A stretch of 64,000 bases of DNA from Barthelona sp. PCE (taxonomy: Eukaryota; Metamonada: BaSk clade). The stretch's first letter is position 1, and each line of letters begins with the position of its first letter. This document shows, one piece after another, positions 18,355-25,681 of this stretch. The notes beneath the pieces are model-generated. The model had not been told where the DNA came from. It made no database searches and saw nothing but the letters and a program-made list of their open reading frames with translations. The stretch lies in contig JAUFOR010000003.1 of the NCBI GenBank assembly GCA_040285745.1, positions 1,488,001 through 1,552,000 of the forward strand, written 5' to 3'. Both the position numbers and the translations under genes were made by a program.

Positions 18355-19098
18355 CTAAAGGGACGAAACACGTAATCTGTGATTTTTCAATTTTTCTGTA
18401 AGATTCCGCAATGAAGGAATCATTTGGGGTGATTCTGTGTCAGTGATGCGTGTCACTGGAGAAGTTTTGGGTTCATATCCAGCTTGATCAAGCTTAACCT
18501 TTAACATCTTTATAAACACAGCATCCTGCAGTAATTTAGCTCTTGTGTCAAGATAAGACTCCATGTGTAACGTTTCCAGCGACTCTTCTATTGCGCTTAA
18601 ACGTGAGAGAATATCAGAATACATTGAATCATACTCAACACTGTTGCTTCTTATTTGTTCCTCGCTTTTCTCATTTTCATACTCAGGACGCATTTGTTGT
18701 GGCTCAGTCTTCTTTGTGGGTGATACCATAAGTGCTACAGATTGCTGTAAATCATCTAAATAATGTTGTAAATGTAAAAACGAAACATTTGCATTTTCTT
18801 CAGAAAATGGTTCATTTATAGGTGCAGGTGAGGCTACTTGGACAACTGGAGACTTTGGTGAACCTACAGAACCCTTTAAAAACGAATCATCAATACTTGG
18901 TATTTCTTTTTCTTCATTAATGCTAGAAGCTATATCATCTTCCGATTCGCTGGGGCCAAAATTCAGAGTTGTAGCGACAAATGTTTCTCTACGATTGTTC
19001 AATACGCTGTTAACACCATGTTTCCTACTAGACTTAAATTCCGGGCTCAAAAATGCGCTTAGATCATCGAACGGGCTCGTTGGAGGAGATTCGTTCAT
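18355..19098 (-). CDS. Ser-rich coiled-coil protein, unknown
   Basis: This 247-residue protein is not recognised. It is rich in Ser, Glu and Pro with several SP/TP sites (SPPTSP, VGSPKSPVV, MVSPTKK, KTSPV), typical of a CDK or MAPK substrate. A helical segment around 110-125 (FLHLQHYLDDLQQ) and a coiled coil near 160-210 (MYSDILSRLSAIEESLETL) suggest self-association or a scaffold role. The longer frame to 19137 begins with GTG, so the ATG at 19098 is used. It is divergent from the SMP-like gene. Confidence 0.65.
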   Translation of the reverse strand: MNESPPTSPFDDLSAFLSPEFKSSRKHGVNSVLNNRRETFVATTLNFGPSESEDDIASSINEEKEIPSIDDSFLKGSVGSPKSPVVQVASPAPINEPFSEENANVSFLHLQHYLDDLQQSVALMVSPTKKTEPQQMRPEYENEKSEEQIRSNSVEYDSMYSDILSRLSAIEESLETLHMESYLDTRAKLLQDAVFIKMLKVKLDQAGYEPKTSPVTRITDTESPQMIPSLRNLTEKLKNHRLRVSSL

Positions 19099-19277
19099 TA
19101 TTGTTGATGGGATAAAGGGTGAGAAATTCTGTATCACTTAAGTGTTGTTTTTATCAATATTTGCCTACCATTGCGTTGCTGAATCATATGCCGTGGAATC
19201 AAATATGAAACTAAATGTTTATCATATGTAACGATGTTTTCTCAAAAATATTCTATTTCAGAGAGGAACATGGATTG

Positions 19278-19934
19278 ATGTTGCTCGTAACAACTGCATT
19301 TATCGCGGGAGTGGTGATTGGAGCATTTTTGGTGGTGGTATTGTTCCTCATTATCAATAGTTTGTTGTATATTGACGATGTTTCATCTAAAACAATTTAT
19401 AAACCCACAACGAGAGCATTCTTCGACATGGGGATTGATTTATCTGCACTAAATAACACATTACAACAGGTATTTCAATTGCATTTTGCTCAGCTCCTCG
19501 ACAATCTTTCAGAAGTAGGAATTCACTTAAGAGACTATATTCATCCGGAAACCCCAAACATAAAAATTAACTTCTTTGAATACATTCCAGAAACACGAGC
19601 TAAGCTTTCAGTTGAAGAAAATATCCTTTGTTTTCTTTCTCAGTTAACTTTTTCAGGCAGTATGAGCGCTAAACTCTGCCTGAATGAGTTTAAAATCCCT
19701 GTAGGTACGGTAACGACGAAGCTCCCACTTTCATTATCGAAGATCTGTGTCAAGACCCCACTTGCTCTTTACGTATCAGACACAGGGTTTGAGTTACGTA
19801 TGATTGCGAAACCGCGTATTGAGGTAAAGTCGAAGATTGCTGACTTCAATACGTCCACATTTCCGCTTAATATCGTCATAAGATACATTGAGAAGCAAAT
19901 TTTTGACTTTGAAAAGTTTTCGATTGTGATATAA
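19278..19934 (+). CDS. ER-anchored SMP-like (TULIP) lipid-binding protein
   Basis: This 218-residue protein begins with a long signal anchor (MLLVTTAFIAGVVIGAFLVVVLFLIIN). The rest has the strand pattern of an SMP domain, the TULIP-fold lipid-transfer module of membrane contact sites: LNNTLQQVFQLHFAQLLDN, then IKINFFEYI, FSGSMSAKLCLNEFKIP, LSLSKICVKTPLALYV, a P-R-I-E-V strand and a final PLNIVIRYIEKQIFDFEKF helix. One transmembrane helix followed by one SMP domain is the layout of Mmm1. The similarity is by pattern, not by exact motif, so Mmm1, Nvj2/TEX2 and other SMP proteins cannot be separated. An upstream in-frame ATG at 19215 would add 21 residues, but that stretch ends in a polypyrimidine-CAG and may be an intron. 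Confidence 0.5.
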   Translation: MLLVTTAFIAGVVIGAFLVVVLFLIINSLLYIDDVSSKTIYKPTTRAFFDMGIDLSALNNTLQQVFQLHFAQLLDNLSEVGIHLRDYIHPETPNIKINFFEYIPETRAKLSVEENILCFLSQLTFSGSMSAKLCLNEFKIPVGTVTTKLPLSLSKICVKTPLALYVSDTGFELRMIAKPRIEVKSKIADFNTSTFPLNIVIRYIEKQIFDFEKFSIVI

Positions 19935-20006
19935 ACAACCGAGGCTAGAACAAATTTCTAAAAAAATCAATTTAAAAACAATTTATTTACACTTTATAAG
20001 GGAGGA

Positions 20007-20711
20007 TTAGTTCTCATCTTCCTCTTTAGCTTCTTCTTCGACTTCTTCATCTTCATCCTCAATCTCCTCTTCTTCGACATCTTCCGTCATTAGGTTAAGA
20101 AGGAAATCGCGAATTTCTGGTGTCTGCAGATGCTTCTTGAGTGGTCCGCGGAACATGGAAAGCATGTTAACGATCATTTCAGGGTTAACCATACCCATCA
20201 TACCTTCCATCATACCAGGATGCATGAATTCTGCGAAGGCACCCATTCCTGGACAGGGGGACTCGTCGCAGACGGGCTCTTGACACTCGGGCTCTTGATG
20301 ACAAGGCTCTTGATGACAAGGCTCTTGATGACAGGGCTCTTGGTGACAGGGATTGTGGCGATGGCGACGTTTGCCCTTGAAAGGTTTTCCATGACAAGGA
20401 TGACCCTTCATCTTCTTGCAGGGAGACTGGCAGGGCATGCCTTGCATTTCAGGATCATGCATCATGTGCATCATGTGCATGAAACATTTAGGAGGAATTG
20501 GCATGGTGATATAAGCTGGGTTGTTCATATAGAACTGTTTCATACCCTTACACTTACCCTTGTTCTTCTTACAGTGCTTCTTTCCACCACAGCAACCGTG
20601 CATTGGGGAGAACATATGAGGAGACATATGAGGATGCATATGAGGATGCATATGAGGGTGACAACCGTGATTGGGAGCGCCGAACATCATTTCAGGAGAG
20701 AAACCAAACAT
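20007..20711 (-). CDS. Met/His/Cys-rich repeat protein, possible metal binder
   Basis: This 234-residue protein is not recognised. Its first 155 residues are extraordinarily rich in Met, His, Cys, Lys and Pro. They include an HPHM repeat (four units near residues 17-33), a basic GGKKHCKKNKGKCKG block, MHMMHMM, and a five-fold QEPCH repeat (about 120-145). A helical segment near 165-205 (FAEFMHPGMMEGMM... MFRGPLKKHLQTPEIRDFLLNLM) looks folded and faintly resembles STI1-type helices. The C-terminal 25 residues are almost entirely Glu/Asp. Met, His and Cys are ligands for copper, zinc or nickel, so a metal store, buffer or chaperone is plausible but unproven. No signal peptide is present. The start is the first ATG, 9 nt after a CCTTTTTC element. 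Confidence 0.75.
   Translation of the reverse strand: MFGFSPEMMFGAPNHGCHPHMHPHMHPHMSPHMFSPMHGCCGGKKHCKKNKGKCKGMKQFYMNNPAYITMPIPPKCFMHMMHMMHDPEMQGMPCQSPCKKMKGHPCHGKPFKGKRRHRHNPCHQEPCHQEPCHQEPCHQEPECQEPVCDESPCPGMGAFAEFMHPGMMEGMMGMVNPEMIVNMLSMFRGPLKKHLQTPEIRDFLLNLMTEDVEEEEIEDEDEEVEEEAKEEDEN
20275..20349. repeat. 15-bp tandem repeat, five units
   Basis: The unit is GGCTCTTGATGACAA with small variations. It encodes the QEPCH repeat of the Met/His/Cys-rich protein. The near-identity of adjacent units points to recent slippage or unequal exchange. Confidence 0.9.
20613..20660. repeat. 12-bp tandem repeat, four units
   Basis: The unit is CATATGAGGATG, encoding the HPHM repeat in the N-terminal part of the same protein. 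Confidence 0.85.
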
Positions 20712-21264
20712 TAAATAAAAGAAAAAGGTTAGTTTAAAGAAAGCAAAAATTTAGGTCCACAGGCTCATTCGAGCCCAAAAACTGCCGCAAAATCACACTG
20801 GTCTGTAGTCACATCCGTTATTCAAGCGTCAAAAATGCTCTACAAAGCGATAAATGTATTCAAATTATTTTTATTCAATACCCCTCAAACAAGACGACTC
20901 TGTCAGGTGGATCAAATGTGCTTAATGAGTATTATTAAGGGTTTGCAGGCATGGAATCATCATAAAAACAATAGCATTGGTCCCAACTAATGGGGGCTCT
21001 TACATCCTCAAAACGGTATTAATCTCGCTTAATCCCCGTTTTTCATACGTTTCGTCCACATTTATACCAATTAGATATGGATTAAACCAAAAATTCATCT
21101 GGAATACCTAAAGCATAGTATGGTCGTTTGCACTTATCTTCTATATATTTAAACAGTATCAATCAAATATTTATCCTTACTCCGCAACAAAAAATTGATG
21201 GCGACGGAATTATTAGTGTTTTACCTTTTTCTCTCCTTCTAATTCATTTGCATAATTGCTGCTC
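20712..21264. other. intergenic region, 553 bp, divergent
   Basis: This separates the Met/His/Cys gene (-) from the Tectonic-like gene (+) and must hold both promoters. A CCTTTTTC block at 21224-21231 is 33 bp before the Tectonic ATG. No tRNA, snRNA or long open frame is visible. Confidence 0.5.
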
Positions 21265-22983
21265 ATGCGGCACCTTATTTTAGCACTATTGTGCATTGCA
21301 GTGTGTGCATCCGCGATCGATTGGTCACAGGTAACAACATCTTCAATGAAACTCCAAGAAAACGAAGATTTCAGCGATTGTATGTGTAAGAAATACTCAG
21401 GAAAATGCACATTTGGCTGTGCATGCGACGAGGATTGTACAACAACTGCCATATCAAATTTTGGAACAAACTTACCTGAGAATGGAGTTCTTTCAGGCTA
21501 TAATTTCCGTGTGTGTAGCTCAGATGCAGGTATTGTGTCGTCATCGCTTGATTCCAGTGATTTATTCGAAGTTAAACAAGTTGACGATATTTTTTGTATT
21601 TCACGCATTAATAACCCTTCTTTGGGCGACTTTTATGACGTCACGTCCGTCTACGGTATCGCAGAGGTCAACACATTGGCCAACGATGCCAACTACGATA
21701 CATTACTTATTCCAAAATCTTCAAACACAGCTTTGCAGTCTGCTTATGTGTACGATCATCCTTTGCAAACTGTAGTGGCATCCAAGACAGCCACATTCTC
21801 GCCCAAAATTGCACGTGATGCGAACGGTGTGTGTAACCCTGCCGTTGTCAAATACGGTATTGATAGTGGTGAAGGTAACTATTGCTCAATCGTCAAGTTT
21901 GGGTGGGAAGCAACAGCAGACTACGAGGCTCGGCTCGTAACGCAGATGAACACGCTGCTCACTCCCGCTGTTTCAGACACCCCACTCGCTTCAACGACAG
22001 TTGCAGTAACTTTTGTAGGAAATGTATACGACACATCAGGGAACTCGGTCAGTACGCTGAACGCAGTGCCTACAATCACAGTCGCTGCCTCTGTTCTGTC
22101 ATACTCCGTTGAAGAGGTGATGTACTGGTTTGTTCATGATGAGAGCGGAACAATTACTCAGGTTAATGTGACTGCCAAGCTAGTACAAACAATGGCAGTG
22201 CAGACACAACACACAGTCAAGAGTGCGTATGAGTTCGGCTTCAATGTCGCTTTGACTGATGTCTGGGAGCAGAGCGGAAGACCAGGTTACATATTCGGTA
22301 AGCCGATTTTGTACGGTAGCAAGGTCACATCCGGATCACAAGCTGCTGTACAGCGCGATGGGGATTCGTTCTTGTCTATCCCCGCAGCCGTTGAAGTATG
22401 TGCTGGTGAAAGATCTGATGTAGGCTTTGGTACAAGTACAACTACCAGTTGTATAGAGAAATTCGACGAAGACACTGTTGCAAACAGTCAGTGCGAGACT
22501 TTACGCCGAACAATACTTACTCGCCTTCTTTCTTTCGATCCCACATCTGCTACAACATCGAACGAACGCTTTGCGCAGTGGGGATCATCCTCTTATCTTG
22601 ACATCACACTCTGGCTCGAATTGGCAGGAGTTACACCCACTGCTTCTTCTTCTTCAGACGTTCCCGGTGTCACATGTTCGAGTATCCCCAACGTCATGAA
22701 ATACACAGTCTTCTACACACCTCTAGGAAGCAAAATTAATCCACAATATCGAATTTTAGGAGTACATCGTTCTTTTGAGAGTTTCGATTTGAATGTGGGA
22801 GATCTCCAAGACGATGTAGTTGAGGTCGAAGATGCTGGTATGCTTGGTTTGAAGCTAAAATCTTATGTAACGTTTGTTCAATATCCTGAAAAGGAAGCTC
22901 AACCTTTTGTACCTCCTTCAGCCTCACAATTACCACAGTTCCCTTCAGATTTCTTCTACCCATTCGTCTTACGTACAGTGTAA
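21265..22983 (+). CDS. TCTN: Tectonic-like ciliary transition-zone protein
   Basis: This 572-residue protein has a signal peptide (MRHLILALLCIAVCASA). A Cys-rich segment near 33-55 reads CMCKKYSGKCTFGCACDEDC, matching the tectonic hallmark (C.C....C..NCCCDPDC). Further on, GRPGYIFGKPILYG is the second family signature (GxPGYxxGxPl). Scattered Cys and Thr/Ser-rich beta-strand sequence fill the rest (DUF1619 region). Tectonics are secreted or membrane-attached members of the MKS module at the ciliary transition zone, needed for gating of membrane proteins. No C-terminal membrane helix is visible, so this would be the secreted (TCTN1-like) type. The open frame begins at TTG 21256; the ATG at 21265 directly precedes the signal peptide. 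Confidence 0.75.
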   Translation: MRHLILALLCIAVCASAIDWSQVTTSSMKLQENEDFSDCMCKKYSGKCTFGCACDEDCTTTAISNFGTNLPENGVLSGYNFRVCSSDAGIVSSSLDSSDLFEVKQVDDIFCISRINNPSLGDFYDVTSVYGIAEVNTLANDANYDTLLIPKSSNTALQSAYVYDHPLQTVVASKTATFSPKIARDANGVCNPAVVKYGIDSGEGNYCSIVKFGWEATADYEARLVTQMNTLLTPAVSDTPLASTTVAVTFVGNVYDTSGNSVSTLNAVPTITVAASVLSYSVEEVMYWFVHDESGTITQVNVTAKLVQTMAVQTQHTVKSAYEFGFNVALTDVWEQSGRPGYIFGKPILYGSKVTSGSQAAVQRDGDSFLSIPAAVEVCAGERSDVGFGTSTTTSCIEKFDEDTVANSQCETLRRTILTRLLSFDPTSATTSNERFAQWGSSSYLDITLWLELAGVTPTASSSSDVPGVTCSSIPNVMKYTVFYTPLGSKINPQYRILGVHRSFESFDLNVGDLQDDVVEVEDAGMLGLKLKSYVTFVQYPEKEAQPFVPPSASQLPQFPSDFFYPFVLRTV

Positions 22984-23040
22984 ACAAATAATGTGATTCC
23001 GGTTTTGTAATTTTTTTTTAACGTATTTTATCCAGCAAAA

Positions 23041-23355
23041 ATGGCCGAACAACCTAATGGTGAATTCCAAAAGCTTGCAGCTCAACAGGCTCAGCTTCAA
23101 CAAGAGCAAGCTCAGCAAGACGAACAAGTTCGTGGAATTTTGTCCCGTATTTTAGACAAAGACGCTTTAGATCGCCTCAACAGACTTCGTTTGGTGAAAC
23201 CCGATGAGGTTCGCGACGTTAGTTATCGTTTAGCCGAAGGTGTGAAGCGTGGTGCTTTCAACCCTCCTGTTTCCGATGATCAATTGGTAAGAATGCTTGA
23301 TCAACTTGGAGTTTCAAACACAGCTCGCCCCAAGATCAGAATCATTCGTCGTTAA
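23041..23355 (+). CDS. PDCD5: PDCD5 family protein
   Basis: This 104-residue protein belongs to the PDCD5/TFAR19 family, found from archaea to animals. It has a Gln/Ala-rich charged N-terminal helix (KLAAQQAQLQQEQAQQDEQ), then ILSRILDKDALDRLNRLRLVKPDEV, a core helix containing RLAEGVKRGAF, and a C-terminal Q-L-V-R-M-L-D-Q-L segment ending in basic IRIIRR. This is the family order, including the usual ARERLNRIALVKP-type helix. PDCD5 binds dsDNA in archaea and, in animals, the TRiC/CCT chaperonin and TIP60. It is slightly shorter than human PDCD5 (125 residues) because the acidic tail is absent. Confidence 0.93.
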   Translation: MAEQPNGEFQKLAAQQAQLQQEQAQQDEQVRGILSRILDKDALDRLNRLRLVKPDEVRDVSYRLAEGVKRGAFNPPVSDDQLVRMLDQLGVSNTARPKIRIIRR

Positions 23356-23515
23356 TCTAGCGAAGCCCACCATATTTTTTTCAACAATGTAAACAAAACA
23401 GCAACCGCGAATACAATTAATATGGATAATATGTGTGCAAAACCGACAAAACAAGGTTTTATTCCTTCAACATATCTGCAAAACATGTTTTGTCATATTC
23501 ATCCAATTTCACCGA

Positions 23516-25681
23516 ATGACGACAGTTGAAACATCTGCACATCTCAACAGAGTCATTTCGACGACGAACGCATTGAACAGATCGTTGTTTAATGAACGAA
23601 AGCGAGCTGTTTTGCATCAACAAGCAAGCGATAAGAAAATGTACAAGAAAGACCAAGATACCCTGAACAAACTCATGCTGTTGGAGGAATCTCAACACAG
23701 AATTAAGATGCTAGAGGAAGAGAACAGCGACCTTCGTAGAAAAATTGCTAGCATCATTGATGTGCCCACAGAATATACGATGACGTTGCCCATTAGCAAG
23801 AAGTCAAAGACTTTAAATGTATCATTTCCCTCAACAATGGAACTTAAACAACCTCTTACAGAAGATGATAAATCTAAGGTTGAAACTCCACAAATCGACA
23901 TCGAAACGCTTGAAGTGCTCACTCGCAACAGTGCTGCAATTGAAACAAGCGAGAAAAACATGGCCACCCTTCGTGAAATTATTAGTGAGAAGAACAGAGA
24001 TATCGAGCATTATAAACAACTCAATAAGATGCTAGAAGAGCAGGTAAACACCCTGATCGACGAGCAGAAGAAGTACTTCACAAAGGAACAATCAGTAGAA
24101 CAAGAAGTTGTCCTCAAAGCTTTGTATAACGAACGTAACATCCTTAAGCAACAGTTACAGGAGATGATGCGTGAGTTTCAGGCAAGGGAGAAACTCATCA
24201 GGGAACTGCGCAAGACTCCTGTTGTCCAGGAGAGATCTATTGAGGACGAGCGCTTGTTTACTGAGCAGAAGTCGATGATCGAAACTTTGAGTGGGACTTT
24301 GAGGGAAAATATTCAGCATATCGAGGGTGTCACGATTGAGAATGCCAGACTTCTGGGTGAAGTTGAGCGCTTGCGTGATTTGGAAGCGAGTTATACTGAG
24401 ATGCCTGGTGATCGTATACTTGAAAGAACTATTGAAGTTCCAATCGATAGAATCGTTGAGGTGCCAGTTGAAAAAATCGTGGAACGGTTGGTTGAGGTAC
24501 CAGTTGAGATTGAAAAAATTATTGAAGTTGAAAAAATTGTTGAGGTTCCCATTGAAGTACCCGTAGAAGTTGAGGTCGAACGCGTCATAGAGGTGCCTGT
24601 TGAGATTGAGGTCGAAAAGATTGTTGAGAAAATTGTTGAAGTGCCAGTTGAAAGAATTGTCGAGAAAATAGTCTATATGACTTCCCCCGAATCAACTCAG
24701 GCTGCAACACCTATCAACGCATCCATAGAGTCTTCCATTGCTGTAGAATCCCTGGATACGGAACACCTGCACGGACTCAACATTTTGCAAAACACATTCA
24801 GCGCATCTTCCTCACGCCGATCAACACCAGAGTGTTCACCTGTGATTGAACCCAACACACTGTCTGGGCTTCTTCAGCGGCAGCGTGACATTGAGATTGA
24901 GGACGAGCCGAAAAAGGTGGAACTCCTCGAAGAAACTATCACTATTGATGAGCATATGAGACAGATTAAAACTATAGATGCCATCAGAGACGCAATACAA
25001 CTCCAATTGGATGAGGCCCTGCTCGAAAACGATTCACTTACGGAGCGGGTCACCGTAGAGGAGAGTGATAAGGAGAAATTGGCTGACGAAGTCCAGTTCC
25101 TAACAAACGAAAATCGTTCTTTGAGGGAGCGGGTAAGCATCCTCCAGTCGCGCTTTGACGGCCTGACGATGGAACTAACCGCCGCAAAGGATCAAGTTTT
25201 AACATTCGATGCTGTGAAAATGGAGCTCAAGAAAACAAAGCACGATTTTGGTCAAAAGCTTATGGAATCAAGACAGCTTATGGGCCAGTTGGAGGACATG
25301 GCTGGCGTTAGGAACGCATTATACACAGATCTAACGCGACTGAAATCAGCGTATGATGACTTGCTCTCGACATCACACAGCTCACCGAGTCCAGTTCAGA
25401 TGCCCAGTCCCATGCTCCCCAGCCCGTCAAACGTGAGTGTATCGTCTCCTTCAAGTGTTGAGAGCAATGGTATAAGTCCTCGTGTTAAACGACTCATTGA
25501 AGAGAACAAGAAGCTCAAAAAGTACATTGAGGTGCTACGTTTACGAGTGGAGAACCTGAGGGCTCAGCTTGAGGAACGACACGATGCTTTGAAGGATGTG
25601 ATTGATGATTTCGATGATCGTTATCTCACTAGCGATATGTCTGTCGATTCAAAAACAATGGATAGTAGTTTACTGTTGTAA
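23516..25681 (+). CDS. coiled-coil protein with EVPVE (articulin/alveolin-like) repeats
   Basis: This 721-residue protein is almost wholly coiled coil (about 40-290 and 470-620), with an Asp/Ser/Pro C-terminal linker (SPSPVQMPSPMLPSP) and a final leucine-rich coil. In the middle (about 298-388) is a low-complexity block of alternating IVEVPVE, KIVERLVEVPVE and IEVEKIVE units. EVPV/IVE valine-glutamate-proline repeats are the hallmark of articulins and alveolins, cortical filament proteins of euglenids and alveolates, so a role in a cortical or flagellar-root cytoskeleton is plausible. The function is inferred from repeat type only. The frame opens at GTG 23435; the ATG at 23516 is used. Its last 12 bp overlap the convergent 911-residue gene. 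Confidence 0.75.
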   Translation: MTTVETSAHLNRVISTTNALNRSLFNERKRAVLHQQASDKKMYKKDQDTLNKLMLLEESQHRIKMLEEENSDLRRKIASIIDVPTEYTMTLPISKKSKTLNVSFPSTMELKQPLTEDDKSKVETPQIDIETLEVLTRNSAAIETSEKNMATLREIISEKNRDIEHYKQLNKMLEEQVNTLIDEQKKYFTKEQSVEQEVVLKALYNERNILKQQLQEMMREFQAREKLIRELRKTPVVQERSIEDERLFTEQKSMIETLSGTLRENIQHIEGVTIENARLLGEVERLRDLEASYTEMPGDRILERTIEVPIDRIVEVPVEKIVERLVEVPVEIEKIIEVEKIVEVPIEVPVEVEVERVIEVPVEIEVEKIVEKIVEVPVERIVEKIVYMTSPESTQAATPINASIESSIAVESLDTEHLHGLNILQNTFSASSSRRSTPECSPVIEPNTLSGLLQRQRDIEIEDEPKKVELLEETITIDEHMRQIKTIDAIRDAIQLQLDEALLENDSLTERVTVEESDKEKLADEVQFLTNENRSLRERVSILQSRFDGLTMELTAAKDQVLTFDAVKMELKKTKHDFGQKLMESRQLMGQLEDMAGVRNALYTDLTRLKSAYDDLLSTSHSSPSPVQMPSPMLPSPSNVSVSSPSSVESNGISPRVKRLIEENKKLKKYIEVLRLRVENLRAQLEERHDALKDVIDDFDDRYLTSDMSVDSKTMDSSLLL
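24411..24679 (+). repeat. EVPVE-encoding degenerate repeat
   Basis: About 90 codons of degenerate GTTGAGGTACCAGTTGAG-type units encode alternating valine/glutamate/proline motifs. The codons differ between units, so selection on the protein rather than recent DNA duplication maintains it. Confidence 0.8.

Noticed and set aside
20130-20714. 194-residue plus-strand open frame opposite the Met/His/Cys gene
   Set aside because: It mirrors the repeats of the minus-strand gene (MRMHMRMHMR, TRLLMTRLL) and has no independent coding features or upstream context.
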